Translations under genes and position numbers: made by a program
Shown: one piece after another, positions 25,016 to 34,551 of the stretch
How positions within the stretch are numbered: position 1 is the stretch's first letter
Layout of the letters: each line of letters starts with the position of its first letter
Notes under the pieces: model-generated
Told to the model about the DNA's origin: nothing
What the model saw: only the letters and a program-made list of their open reading frames with translations
Databases searched by the model: none
Source: CAWUKV01 sp963923025
GTDB taxonomy: Bacteria > Cyanobacteriota > Cyanobacteriia > Phormidesmidales > Phormidesmidaceae
NCBI GenBank assembly: GCA_963923025.1
Contig: CAWUKV010000002.1
Span: 15,482 to 79,481, forward strand
Reading direction: 5' to 3'
Length of the DNA: 64,000 nt

Positions 25016-26008
25016 ATGAGAGCTGTTTGGTACGAACAGCCGGGTGCTGCTGCCGAAGTGTTGCAGTACGGTGAGCTGGAGACGCCTGAACCTGGGCCCG
25101 GGGAAGTCCGCGTTCGCGTGCAGGTCTCAGGGATCAATCCCTCTGATGTGAAGTTCCGCAGTGGGTGGATGGGGCTGCGGCAGCCTTACCCCCGTACTGT
25201 GCCGCACAATGACGGGGCTGGCATGATTGATGCGGTGGGGAAGGGTGTTCCGGAAACCCGACTGGGTGAGCGGGTGTGGGTCTATGAGGCACAGCGTGGG
25301 TCGGCCTTTGGGACAGCGGCTGACTATGTGAAGGTGCCTAGTTACAAAGCGGTGCAGCTGCCGGACAGCCTCAGTTTTGAGGCCGGGGCCAGCTTCGGCG
25401 TTCCGGCCATGACGGCTCACTTCTTAGTCTTTAGCGATGGTCCGGTAGACGGGCAGACGATATTGGTCCATGGCGGTGCCGGGGCGGTGGGGATGTACAC
25501 CCTGCAAATGGCCAAATGGGGTGGGGTAAAGACCGTGATCGCGACCGTCAGCAGCGATGAAAAAGCAGAGGTTGCACGGCAGATGGGGGCCGACTACACC
25601 ATCAATTATCGGGAAGAGGACGTCGTGTCTCGGGTGCGAGAGCTGGTGGGTAAACGGGGGTGCGATCGCATCGCCGATGTTGCCCTTAACGCCAACATGC
25701 CAGTCAACGCCAAACTAGTGAGCCGCAATGGTGTGATTGCCACCTACGAGTCGGGCGATGCCCCCACAGTGGAAATGCCCTTTTATGATCTGCTGTACAA
25801 GAACGCCACCCTGCGAACCGTACTGGTCTATGCCATGAGCGATCAGGCCCACGCTGCTGCCGTCCGAGACCTGACTGTAATGGCCGAAGCCGGTCAGCTT
25901 CAGCACCGGATTGCTCAGCGCTTTTGCCTTGATGCAGCCGCAGCAGCTCACGAGGCGGTAGAGCAGGGGCAGATGATCGGTAAGGTTATTCTAGATTTAT
26001 CCCGCTAG
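25016..26008 (+). CDS. NADPH:quinone reductase-type zinc-independent oxidoreductase (MDR family)
   Basis: A 330-residue medium-chain dehydrogenase/reductase: a GroES-like N-terminal catalytic domain, then a Rossmann domain with the nucleotide-binding loop HGGAGAVGMYTLQMAKW. The zinc-binding cysteines of alcohol dehydrogenases are missing, which places it with quinone/enone reductases. The sequence NPSDVKFRSGW and the C-terminal HEAVEQGQMIGKVIL are typical of the QOR group. The ATG follows TGGGAGG by about 6 bp. It stands alone between divergent PTOX and the PsiE-like gene; the physiological substrate is unknown. Confidence 0.88.
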   Translation: MRAVWYEQPGAAAEVLQYGELETPEPGPGEVRVRVQVSGINPSDVKFRSGWMGLRQPYPRTVPHNDGAGMIDAVGKGVPETRLGERVWVYEAQRGSAFGTAADYVKVPSYKAVQLPDSLSFEAGASFGVPAMTAHFLVFSDGPVDGQTILVHGGAGAVGMYTLQMAKWGGVKTVIATVSSDEKAEVARQMGADYTINYREEDVVSRVRELVGKRGCDRIADVALNANMPVNAKLVSRNGVIATYESGDAPTVEMPFYDLLYKNATLRTVLVYAMSDQAHAAAVRDLTVMAEAGQLQHRIAQRFCLDAAAAAHEAVEQGQMIGKVILDLSR

Positions 26009-26212
26009 CCATTCGTTGTCATCGCAATCTGCGGGAAGTTTGAGCCGGATTGCAGGGCATGGAGTGCTCTGAGCTAACAGGCCCAACCGTACGCGGAAGC
26101 TGAAGCACCGTGGAAAAAGCTATCAACCTGATGAGCCCGCTGGGGCTGCTGATTTTGCCATCGCCGTAGGAATTGCCGTAGGCTTGAGAGCAGTGTGGTT
26201 GGTGGAGGTCAG

Positions 26213-26677
26213 ATGGCACGACGGCTGAAGGATTACATCGTCTGGCGGGCGAGCGACGAGGGCTTTCTTAAGGGGACTAGCCAGTTTGAAACGCTGGTGT
26301 CTAAGTTTCTGGCAGTGACGATGCTGGTGGTGATCATCGTCATCATGATTGATCTGGTGCGGTTTCTGGCGATCGCTCTGTTCGAACCCAGCGCTCAGGG
26401 CTTTTTTGCAACGACGTTGAGCGAGATCTTTGGACTGTTTCTAAGTGTTCTAATCGCCTTAGAAATTCTTGAAAACATCACGGCGTACCTGAAGCGGCAC
26501 GTCGTGCAAGTCGAGCTAGTGATCGTAACGTCGTTGACGGCAGTTGCCCGCAAAATTATCATTCTCGACCTTGAGAAAATCAGCGGCAGTCAGCTTTTGG
26601 GGCTGTCGTTAGCCATTTTTGCACTGTCCATTAGCTACTGGATCGTGCGTAACCTGCATCGGACAACGGCTCGATAG
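26213..26677 (+). CDS. PsiE-like phosphate-starvation-inducible membrane protein
   Basis: A 154-residue protein with four predicted membrane helices (including FLAVTMLVVIIVIMIDLVRF and IFGLFLSVLIALEILENI). The ALEILENITAYLKRH segment and length match the PsiE/DUF2496-type family, known from E. coli as phosphate-starvation inducible but of unknown biochemical role. The ATG at 26213 is selected over a GTG at 26195 because GGAGG lies 4 bp ahead. The stop is 24 bp before the phosphatase gene, suggesting co-transcription with the glucosylglycerate genes. Confidence 0.7.
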   Translation: MARRLKDYIVWRASDEGFLKGTSQFETLVSKFLAVTMLVVIIVIMIDLVRFLAIALFEPSAQGFFATTLSEIFGLFLSVLIALEILENITAYLKRHVVQVELVIVTSLTAVARKIIILDLEKISGSQLLGLSLAIFALSISYWIVRNLHRTTAR

Positions 26678-26701
26678 GTACTAAAACTAAGTCAAATAAC
26701 G

Positions 26702-27562
26702 ATGTCAAATCAGCCTACTGATTCGTCCCAGCAGCGGCCCCGGCGGCTTTTAGTCGCAACGGATTTAGACGCTACGCTGCTCGACCACCAAACCTACCGT
26801 TACGATGCTGCCTTACCTGTTCTGAAGCAGCTGAAGGCACTAGCTTGTCCTGTGGTATTCAATTCCAGCAAAACTGCTGCGGAGCAAGTGAAACTGCGAG
26901 CAGAGATGGGCCTGAATGGGCCGTTTATTGTTGAGAATGGCGCTGCTGTCATTATTCCTGCGGGGCAGTTGAGACGAAACGAAGCTGAAACCAAGGTGTT
27001 TGGCCCAGCTTATGCCGAACTCACCGAACAGGTGGCTAAAGTTCGTGAGCAGTTGGGCTGTAACTTCCGTGGATTTACGGATCTTTCGGCCGCTGATGTT
27101 GCTGATTTAACGGGGCTGACGGTGGCTGATGCGGCCGCAGCGAAGCAGCGCTGCGGGTCGGAGCCGCTGTACTGGGAAGATTCTGAGGCGGCCTGGGCTG
27201 ACTTTCAGACTGCGGTGGCGCCATATGGGCTGCAGACGACCCAGGGGGGACGGTTTCGCCATGTGACTGCAAATACCGACAAGGGTAAAGCGCTGCGGTG
27301 GCTGGTGACGCAGTACCAGCATCAGTTTCCAGACATTTACTGGCGAGTTGTGGCATTGGGCGATAGCCCCAATGATTTGTCGATGCTACAGGTGGCCGAC
27401 GTTGGCGTGCATGTGCCGAACCCCCACCGTCAGCCGTTTGCGCTAACTGGCGTGCGACGCCTAATCACCGCCCCTGAACCGGGACCCGACGGTTGGGCCG
27501 CAGTGCTACTGGCCCTACTGTCCGAGGAAGGGCTTCTGAGCAGGGGCTGGCTTAAAGGTTAA
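26702..27562 (+). CDS. HAD-family mannosyl/glucosyl-3-phosphoglycerate phosphatase
   Basis: A 286-residue HAD-superfamily phosphatase of the MpgP/YedP type. Motif I is LLVATDLDATLLD with the nucleophile Asp and the acid Asp two residues later; motif II is VFNSSKT, and motif IV is ALGDSPNDLSML. A C2 cap lies between. Enzymes of this family remove phosphate from mannosyl- or glucosyl-3-phosphoglycerate, giving the compatible solutes mannosylglycerate or glucosylglycerate. The next gene encodes a glucosyl-3-phosphoglycerate-synthase-like transferase, so I infer glucosylglycerate as the product. Motif I reads DLDAT instead of the common DLDGT. Confidence 0.85.
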   Translation: MSNQPTDSSQQRPRRLLVATDLDATLLDHQTYRYDAALPVLKQLKALACPVVFNSSKTAAEQVKLRAEMGLNGPFIVENGAAVIIPAGQLRRNEAETKVFGPAYAELTEQVAKVREQLGCNFRGFTDLSAADVADLTGLTVADAAAAKQRCGSEPLYWEDSEAAWADFQTAVAPYGLQTTQGGRFRHVTANTDKGKALRWLVTQYQHQFPDIYWRVVALGDSPNDLSMLQVADVGVHVPNPHRQPFALTGVRRLITAPEPGPDGWAAVLLALLSEEGLLSRGWLKG

Positions 27563-27647
27563 AGAAACCGACACTTAGTTGCGGTAGATACCGACGCGGG
27601 GGGCTGGCTTCGGGGTAGAGTCTATTTGTCGTTGCCGTAGAAAAGTC

Positions 27648-28871
27648 ATGGCAGATCTGTTTCAACATGGTGCGATCGCAACCCTGCACAACCTGAGTAA
27701 CCGTTCTACCGAAGACCTTGAGGCCGATCTGGTTAAGTTCTCGCAGAAACAACGACTAGGGCTGATCCTGCCGGCGCTGTTCTCTGAGCTAGAGTCCGAC
27801 GCGCTACACCACATTGTTGAAGAGCTAGCGCAGGTTCCCTATCTGTCTGAAATTGTTATTGGTCTAGATCGGGCCAGTGAAGAACAGTGGCGCTATGCTC
27901 ACCACTACTTTTCGAAACTGCCCCAGCACCATCGCATCCTTTGGAACGATGGCCCTCGGCTCCAGTCACTGCAGCAGGAGTTGGTTGAGAAGGGAATTGC
28001 CCCCCGGCAGCGGGGCAAAGGCTACAACGTTTGGTACTGCCTGGGCTATATGATGTCGACCCAGCGGACAGATGCGATCGCGCTGCACGACTGTGACATC
28101 ACCACCTACAACCGCAGTATGCTGGCGCGGTTGCTATACCCGGTAGCGAACCCACGATTTGACTATCGCTTTTGTAAAGGCTACTACGCTCGCGTTAGCG
28201 GCAATCAGCTCAAGGGACGCGTGACGCGACTGCTGGTGACACCGCTGTTGCGGGCATTGAAGCTGACTCTAGGGCCAACCGATTATCTCAACTATCTCGA
28301 CAGCTTCCGCTATAGCCTCTCAGGCGAATTCTCTTTGTTGACCTATATCATTCCGGGGCTGCGCATTCCCAGCGATTGGGGGTTAGAGGTGGGAATTCTG
28401 TCTGAGATTCACCGGAACCACGCGGCCCACCGGATTTGTCAGGCTGAGATTCTCGATATCTACGACCACAAGCACAAAGCGCTGTCGGAGGCAGACAAAG
28501 CAGCGGGCCTTACAAAAATGAGCATCGATATTACTAAGGCGCTATTTCGAAAACTGGCGATTCACGGTCATGTGTTGAATAACGAGACGTTTCGAACCAT
28601 TAAAGCGACCTACTATCGTACGGCCCTGGACTTGGTGGCAGTGTATCAAAATGATGCGATAGTCAATGCGCTGCGGTTTGACCGCCATGCTGAGGAGCAA
28701 GCCGTAGAAGCTTTTGCCGACTGCATTATGGAGGCCGGAGACCTCTACATGGCGAATCCCAAAGAGACGCCGTTTATCCACTCCTGGGAGCGGATTCAGA
28801 GTGCTGTTCCAGATTTTCTGACGCGGTTTACTAAAGCAGTAGAAGAAGACAATCTTGACCCAACGCTGTAA
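27648..28871 (+). CDS. Glucosyl-3-phosphoglycerate synthase-like glycosyltransferase
   Basis: A 407-residue GT-A transferase similar to GpgS (family GT81), which joins glucose from a nucleotide sugar to 3-phosphoglycerate. Visible are KGYNVWYCLGYM and the metal-binding ALHDCDITTY motif, then DSFRYSLSGEFSLL and IPSDWGLEVGIL, which are diagnostic for this type. It follows the phosphatase by 85 bp; the two enzymes would act in sequence to make glucosylglycerate, a solute accumulated by Synechococcus PCC 7002 under salt and nitrogen limitation. It converges on the phosphorylase gene, with only 8 bp between the stop codons. Confidence 0.82.
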   Translation: MADLFQHGAIATLHNLSNRSTEDLEADLVKFSQKQRLGLILPALFSELESDALHHIVEELAQVPYLSEIVIGLDRASEEQWRYAHHYFSKLPQHHRILWNDGPRLQSLQQELVEKGIAPRQRGKGYNVWYCLGYMMSTQRTDAIALHDCDITTYNRSMLARLLYPVANPRFDYRFCKGYYARVSGNQLKGRVTRLLVTPLLRALKLTLGPTDYLNYLDSFRYSLSGEFSLLTYIIPGLRIPSDWGLEVGILSEIHRNHAAHRICQAEILDIYDHKHKALSEADKAAGLTKMSIDITKALFRKLAIHGHVLNNETFRTIKATYYRTALDLVAVYQNDAIVNALRFDRHAEEQAVEAFADCIMEAGDLYMANPKETPFIHSWERIQSAVPDFLTRFTKAVEEDNLDPTL

Positions 28872-28879
28872 CACATTGA

Positions 28880-30655
28880 CTATTCTACGGTGTCGGGCTG
28901 ATTCGTAATCCAGACCGATTGGTAGGGGCTAAGTGTAAACACTTTGGCCTCTGGATTGATGGCTTTCCCGCTGATCAGGTCGACCCAGGGATCAGTTCCA
29001 ATCAGGTTGATATCCCGTAGGACAATCTTTTGGGGTATGGCGGTCAAATTATGAATGGAGAAAATGCTTTGGTCTCGGTCGATGCTTTGTCGCCAGAAGC
29101 CGAACAGTACCTGACCGAGCTGTAGGGTGTATTGGGTCGCGTTGGGGTGGAAGGCGGGTTGCTGGCGGCGAAGCTGGGTGAGACGAGAGAGTTCTTTTAG
29201 AACAATAGCCTGGGGGGATTCTGGATTCTGAAGTCGGTCAACTAGCTTTTGGTACTGCCAGCGGTAGCGGTTAATCGAGCGGTTTCTTTTTGTTCTTTCT
29301 ACCCCTTCATAATCGTTAGAGGTTGCTAGTAGGCTGTGGATATAGAAGGCAGGGATGCCTTCTAACGACATCATGATGGTCTGAGAACAGACAAACCGCT
29401 GAATTTGCCAGTCGTCCTCGCCTTTGGCGGTGCCTTTCATGGCATCGAATAGCGAGATGTTGATCTCGTAGGGGCTCTCGCTACCGTCAGATTTGGCCCG
29501 CATGCTGATCTTGCCGCCAAATTCCTGCATGCAGCGCAGCAGATCCTCGTATTCTTTATCGTCTAGCAGCCCTTCGGTGGGGCGCATGCCAATGCCGTCG
29601 TGGGAGGCGGTGAAGTTAAAGTAGGCGCAGCCCAGCGGGGCTGGCGGCATGCTCATCATCCAGGTTTTGAGGTGGTCTGAGCGGCCTTGCAGTAGTGCGT
29701 TAACCACCAGAGGCGGCAGGCTGAAGTTGTAGATCAGGTGGGCTTCGTTACGATTGCCAAAGTAGGTCAGGTTCTCGCGGTTGGGTACGTTGGTTTCCGT
29801 CACCAAAATGGCTTTGGGTTTTGCGATCGCAACTACTTCTCGAATCAGTTTGATCAGCTGATGGGTTTCTCGTAGGTGAATGCAGGGGGTGCCCAGCCGC
29901 TTCCACAGGTAGCCAATGGCATCCAGCCGCAGGAACTTGGTGCCGGTATTGAGGTAGTGGAAGATGATCTGGAGAAATTCGATCAGAACGTCGGGGTTCT
30001 CAAAGTTCAGATCCACCTGGTCGTGGCTGAAGGTAGCCCAAACGTGCTGCTGGCCGGTCGGGGTCTCCGTTGGCCTGAGCAGGTCGTGACTGCGGGGGCG
30101 GGTAACGCCCGACACGTCGGTCTCCGGCATCACCGTGATGAAATAGTCTTTACCTGGCCCCTCTCCGTTGACAAACTGCTGAAACCAGTCGCTTTGGCTA
30201 GAGACGTGATTCATCACCAGGTCCGTCATCAGGTCGAACTTGCTGGCAATGCGTTCAATGTCGTCCCAGCTGCCCAGGTCCGGGTTGACCTGGAGATAGT
30301 CAATCACGGCAAACCCATCGTCGGAGCTGTAGGGAAAAAAGGGGAGGATGTGGACGCCGGTAATCGTCTCTTTGAGGTAGCTATCTAAAAAACGGTCCAG
30401 CGTTGCCAGGGGCGGCTCGTCGGGGTTATCTGCATTGACAATGCTGTCGCCGTAGGTGATCAGCAGAATGTCATCCTGGCTCCAACGATCTCGGGGCGGT
30501 AGGTCAGTAGGCGGACGGTTGCCGGTTTGCTTCGAGAGGAGGGTTTGAACGCGATCGCACAGCTCGTCTACATCGATGCCTAACGGTTCGTATACTGCCG
30601 TAATCAGGGGCCTAACACGCGAGGTAAACCGTTCGGACTGTGTAATCTGTGCCAT
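28880..30655 (-). CDS. GH13 sucrose-phosphorylase-family enzyme, probable glucosylglycerate phosphorylase
   Basis: A 591-residue GH13 subfamily 18-type (beta/alpha)8 enzyme. The nucleophile Asp is in FLRLDAIGYLWK, the acid/base Glu in ILVTETNVPN, and the transition-state Asp in FNFTASHDGIGM. Members phosphorolyse alpha-glucosides, giving glucose 1-phosphate; subgroups act on sucrose, glucosylglycerol or glucosylglycerate. The length (longer than the roughly 490-residue sucrose phosphorylases) and the TETN motif recall the glucosylglycerate phosphorylases of Meiothermus and E. coli YcjM. The convergent gpgS-like and phosphatase genes strengthen that choice, which remains an inference. Confidence 0.78.
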   Translation of the reverse strand: MAQITQSERFTSRVRPLITAVYEPLGIDVDELCDRVQTLLSKQTGNRPPTDLPPRDRWSQDDILLITYGDSIVNADNPDEPPLATLDRFLDSYLKETITGVHILPFFPYSSDDGFAVIDYLQVNPDLGSWDDIERIASKFDLMTDLVMNHVSSQSDWFQQFVNGEGPGKDYFITVMPETDVSGVTRPRSHDLLRPTETPTGQQHVWATFSHDQVDLNFENPDVLIEFLQIIFHYLNTGTKFLRLDAIGYLWKRLGTPCIHLRETHQLIKLIREVVAIAKPKAILVTETNVPNRENLTYFGNRNEAHLIYNFSLPPLVVNALLQGRSDHLKTWMMSMPPAPLGCAYFNFTASHDGIGMRPTEGLLDDKEYEDLLRCMQEFGGKISMRAKSDGSESPYEINISLFDAMKGTAKGEDDWQIQRFVCSQTIMMSLEGIPAFYIHSLLATSNDYEGVERTKRNRSINRYRWQYQKLVDRLQNPESPQAIVLKELSRLTQLRRQQPAFHPNATQYTLQLGQVLFGFWRQSIDRDQSIFSIHNLTAIPQKIVLRDINLIGTDPWVDLISGKAINPEAKVFTLSPYQSVWITNQPDTVE

Positions 30656-30744
30656 GCGCTGGAGCTAATTGTGGGCTGGAGGTCAAATTAGCCCTCACCC
30701 TAACGGTCTAGACCCAGGAAATGCAATAAAACCTTTGTTAGATT

Positions 30745-33099
30745 TTATTGCTCTGTCTCATGAAATGCTGACTCAGCGAGTCCCGCTGCCATCACCGTTT
30801 GGGCGGTATCTACTGGCACCCGGTGAAAATAGTCATGTCTAAATTGTTCTTCTTGCAGTGCCAAGATAAACCGCTGCGCGGCTCTGGCGATGGTTTCAGT
30901 TGAGGCGGTTTGCGATATGTGCTGAATATGCAAGCTCTCTTCTGATTGATTAATCTCAAACCCCAAACTGGACAATGCCTGAAGCCCTGCGGTTAAAACT
31001 GCATCGCTGATCTGCAAGCGGTTACCCAACTGATCTCTAGAGACTGTCTGCCCAGTACGACTCAGATACTTTGCCAGCCCTACCAGAGTTTGCCAACGGT
31101 CATTCAAGGCGGCGGCTTCTGGCACGCGATAGGCGAGGACCAAGGGTTTTTGGGCTGTTGTCGCCTGTTTATACCAGGGGCGCAGCGACTGCCATGCCGA
31201 CGGGCAGTTAGTAATGGCGAGCTCGTTGGGATGTAATTCGGCTCTGTTCGTCTCCGCCTGTTGACGCTGATCAATAATCTGCACGGGCTGGGTGTTTGTT
31301 TGGGATGTACTCTGAACAGGTCGCAGCTCGATTAGCCGCAGTTCGTAGCGTCCGTTGGGGTCTTTTTTAGTCGAGAAACTGTTAAAGTCTAGCTCGACCA
31401 CAACGTCGCATCGATCTTCAGGCAGGTCGTCTTTGTAATGGCCCCACCAGGTTCCGGGAAAGCCGTTATTAGTAGTCTCATCGTGCAGCATGAAGCTGGC
31501 TTTGATGTACTGAATCTTGCGATTGGTCTTGGGGTCTTTGATCTTTTGGTGCCAGGTATTGGTAAACCAGCAGTTCTTAATCAGTAGCTTTGGCGCAGCA
31601 TTTCCCATGCCACAGGGCTCTAGCAAACTGAGCTGCTTAAACAAGTTTGCGCCCAAATCGCTGACGGTAACCCGAAGGTCTGGGGTGATTATTCGTCCTT
31701 GGGGTTGACCCGATTGGGTTTGGCGGAGCTTTCTGTTAATTGCGTCTTTGAACAGAGGCAAGTTCTCAATCTTTAGGCTCATTCCCGCCGCAAAGGGGTG
31801 CCCGCCAAAGCCTTGTAGTAGGTGGGCTTGGCTGTCGACTAGCTCGTACAGGTCAATCCGATTAACCGACCGAGCCGAGCCTCGGGCAATCCCTGCCGTT
31901 TCGTCCAAGGTAAATAAAATTGTGGGTTTGCCATATTCTTGGGCGATCTGCCCGGCAACAATACCCAGCACACCTGTAGGCCACTGCGGATCGGCCAGGA
32001 CAATGACGCCGGTAGTGGATAAGTCACTATCCTCTAGTTGGCGCTTCACCTGATTGAGAACGTCGTTTTGCAGACCCTTGCGGCGGGCATTGGCGGCTTC
32101 GGTTTCCTGGGCCAGCTGTTCGCAGCGGTCGGCGTCTTGACTGGTCAGCAGCTCGACACAGAAGCTGGCATCGCCGTGGATGCGGCTAACCGCGTTGATG
32201 CGAGGGCCAATGCCAAAGGAGATATCGGTGGGGCGATCGCCTGTACGGCGGCATAGCTCTAGCAGACGGGCAACACCTGGACGGCTGCGGGTTTGGCGCT
32301 GCTGCTGTAGCTGTTGGATGCCCCTCTGTGCCAGGTAGCGACAGTCCCCCGTGAGCTGTACCAAATCGGCGATCAGACCAATGGCAACCAGATCTAAGAG
32401 TGATTCTAGGGGGCGAGTGGGCACATCCGGCAGCGTTTCATACAGAGCTTCCACCAGCTTGAAAGCAACCGCTACGCCTGAAAGGTGCGCTAGAGGATGG
32501 CTAGACTCCAACGCGCGAGGGTTGATAATTGCCACAACCGGAGGACGCTTGGGCGGCAGGGTGTGATGGTCGGTCACAATCACATCAATACCCAGCTCAT
32601 TGGCGTAGACAATTTCGGCAAGGTTGGTACTGCCTGTATCGCAGGTTGCGACTAAGCTGACGCCCTGTTTAGCAAGCTGGGATAACCCCGACGCAGACAG
32701 TCCATGAGACTCTTTTAATCGGTTAGGGATGAAATAGCTAAGCTGTTCTGTTTGCGTAAAAAATTGACTGAGACCATCCCACAGCACCGATGTAGCGGTA
32801 ATACCGTCAGCGTCAAAGTCTCCCCAGATAGCAACTTTTTCGTTCTGCTCTCGGGCCTGTACGAGTCGGTCTATGGCCCACTGCATCTCTTCCCCAAAGG
32901 CAAAGGGGCTGATGGGCTGATAGTCGTCAGGTTTGAGAAAGCCCTTTAACTGGTTTTCATCGCGGATGCCTCGCTGCCAAAGCAGCTGTGCCCCAAAGTG
33001 AGGGGGCGAGTCAAACCCTGCCACGCGCTGTACGGTGTCTACCCACTGGGCAGGCATATCACTTTTTGGCGGTAGCTGCCACTGGGCAAGCAGTGTCAT
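30745..33099 (-). CDS. recJ: Single-stranded-DNA-specific exonuclease RecJ
   Basis: RecJ degrades single-stranded DNA 5' to 3' in recombination and repair. The DHH-family catalytic motifs are intact: GDFDADG (Asp94, Asp96, Asp98 region), ATCDTG, TDHHTLPP (Asp177-His178-His179) and the DHHA1 part with GFGGHPFAAGM. The 784-residue length reflects a cyanobacterial C-terminal extension of about 200 residues beyond the OB-fold domain. It is transcribed away from the AI-2E permease gene, with a 231-bp divergent region that contains a T/A-rich stretch but no specific site I recognise. Confidence 0.95.
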   Translation of the reverse strand: MTLLAQWQLPPKSDMPAQWVDTVQRVAGFDSPPHFGAQLLWQRGIRDENQLKGFLKPDDYQPISPFAFGEEMQWAIDRLVQAREQNEKVAIWGDFDADGITATSVLWDGLSQFFTQTEQLSYFIPNRLKESHGLSASGLSQLAKQGVSLVATCDTGSTNLAEIVYANELGIDVIVTDHHTLPPKRPPVVAIINPRALESSHPLAHLSGVAVAFKLVEALYETLPDVPTRPLESLLDLVAIGLIADLVQLTGDCRYLAQRGIQQLQQQRQTRSRPGVARLLELCRRTGDRPTDISFGIGPRINAVSRIHGDASFCVELLTSQDADRCEQLAQETEAANARRKGLQNDVLNQVKRQLEDSDLSTTGVIVLADPQWPTGVLGIVAGQIAQEYGKPTILFTLDETAGIARGSARSVNRIDLYELVDSQAHLLQGFGGHPFAAGMSLKIENLPLFKDAINRKLRQTQSGQPQGRIITPDLRVTVSDLGANLFKQLSLLEPCGMGNAAPKLLIKNCWFTNTWHQKIKDPKTNRKIQYIKASFMLHDETTNNGFPGTWWGHYKDDLPEDRCDVVVELDFNSFSTKKDPNGRYELRLIELRPVQSTSQTNTQPVQIIDQRQQAETNRAELHPNELAITNCPSAWQSLRPWYKQATTAQKPLVLAYRVPEAAALNDRWQTLVGLAKYLSRTGQTVSRDQLGNRLQISDAVLTAGLQALSSLGFEINQSEESLHIQHISQTASTETIARAAQRFILALQEEQFRHDYFHRVPVDTAQTVMAAGLAESAFHETEQ

Positions 33100-33330
33100 A
33101 AGGGTGTAATCGATAGATTTGCTAGCTTCACTCCGATTGAGGGGACTAGCTCGGTCCTGTTGGCAGTGAATTAGATGTCCCGAGCAGTTCCATGAGCGTA
33201 TGTATTTATTCTACTGATGCACTTTCAGCTTACCCTCGTTGACGATACAGCCTGCAAAATTGGAGCATCCTCGCGACCTCGGCTAGAATGGGCGCAATTT
33301 CCGGCAAAACTCTAGTGTGTGGGGTGTTTA

Positions 33331-34500
33331 GTGAAGCTAGGTGAATGGATTGGGCTGGTTTGTCTGGCGGCGGCGCTTTACGTCTTGTGGCAGATCAAGC
33401 AGCTTTTGCTATTGGCTTTTACGGCGGTGGTAATTGCGATCGCGCTCAATAGCCTGACGCGACGCGTGACTCGATTCGGTATTCCCCGTCGGTTTGCCAT
33501 TCCCATCGTCCTGTCCGGGTCGTTGCTGCTGGCCGTCCTTTTCCTGCTGGGTATTGTCCCACCGTTTGCCGAGCAGTTCACTCGGTTGGTCGAGCTGATT
33601 GTTAGTGGTATTCAAGACCTGCCTAACCGTATTCGTTTGCTTGAGGCGCAGCTGCCCGAACAGATTCGGCTGCCTAACCTGGATGAATTTTTAGAATGGG
33701 CCACCGGTCCCGATTCGGCGCTGCTTAACGTCTTCAACAACTTCTTCAACAACTTTTTCACCTTCTTTAATACGTCCTTGCAGGCAGCTGTACAGGTATT
33801 ACTGGTGCTCATCCTGTCGATTATGCTGCTGAGCAATCCCAAGGCCTATCGAGGCGGAATGCTGCGGCTTTTCCCCTCCTTTTATCGCCAGCGGGCCGAT
33901 GCCATTTTGCAAGACTGCGAAGTTGCCCTGTGCAACTGGCTAGCGGGAATCGTTCTGAACTCGCTATTCATATTTGCGCTGAGCTTCATTGGGCTATGGC
34001 TTTTGGGGGTGCCGCTGCTGTTTGCCCATGCGTTGCTGGCAGGCGTTCTGAACTTCATTCCTAACATTGGTCCGACGCTGAGCATTGTCTTTCCAGCGAT
34101 GGTCACGCTGCTGTCACCGGAGCCGTGGAAGGTGATCGGTGTCATCATTCTCTACGTCATCATTCAACAGGTCGAAAGCTATTGGCTGACCCCTACGGTG
34201 ATGGCTCGTCAGGTGTCGCTGCTGCCCGCTTTTACACTGATCGCTCAGATTTTCTTTGCGTCCATTTTTGGCTTTCTGGGGCTGGTCATGGCACTGCCGC
34301 TGGCGGTTGTGGCTAAAACTTGGATTCAGGAACTGGTGATTAAAGACATTCTTGATGGCTGGCGTTCCCCTTCCCGAAAGCGCTGGTTAGGGACGCTTGG
34401 CATGGACCCTGTCCTTCCTGCTGTGGCGGCTCCGGCGGAAGGTCCAATACAGACGCCAGAGCCGCCATTGGTTGCGGAAGGTCCCTCTGAGGATGTGTAG
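33331..34500 (+). CDS. AI-2E family (PF01594) membrane transporter/permease
   Basis: A 389-residue membrane protein with about eight helices and the family hallmark GVLNFIPNIGPTLSIVFPAM, followed by QQVESYWLTP. Relatives include the E. coli TqsA autoinducer exporter and Na+/H+ antiporters, so the substrate cannot be assigned. The GTG at 33331 is preferred over the GTG at 33319 because relatives begin MKLGxWIGL and a GGGG sits 6 bp before it. The C-terminal 30 residues are Pro/Glu-rich and probably disordered. Confidence 0.85.
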   Translation: MKLGEWIGLVCLAAALYVLWQIKQLLLLAFTAVVIAIALNSLTRRVTRFGIPRRFAIPIVLSGSLLLAVLFLLGIVPPFAEQFTRLVELIVSGIQDLPNRIRLLEAQLPEQIRLPNLDEFLEWATGPDSALLNVFNNFFNNFFTFFNTSLQAAVQVLLVLILSIMLLSNPKAYRGGMLRLFPSFYRQRADAILQDCEVALCNWLAGIVLNSLFIFALSFIGLWLLGVPLLFAHALLAGVLNFIPNIGPTLSIVFPAMVTLLSPEPWKVIGVIILYVIIQQVESYWLTPTVMARQVSLLPAFTLIAQIFFASIFGFLGLVMALPLAVVAKTWIQELVIKDILDGWRSPSRKRWLGTLGMDPVLPAVAAPAEGPIQTPEPPLVAEGPSEDV

Positions 34501-34551
34501 TCCTAATGGGGAATCCTAGCGATAGTTCCGTTTGCTCATTGGTTTAAGATC

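Noticed and set aside
29876..30388. Plus-strand 170-codon frame
   Set aside because: Antisense shadow of the GH13 phosphorylase gene; no family features.
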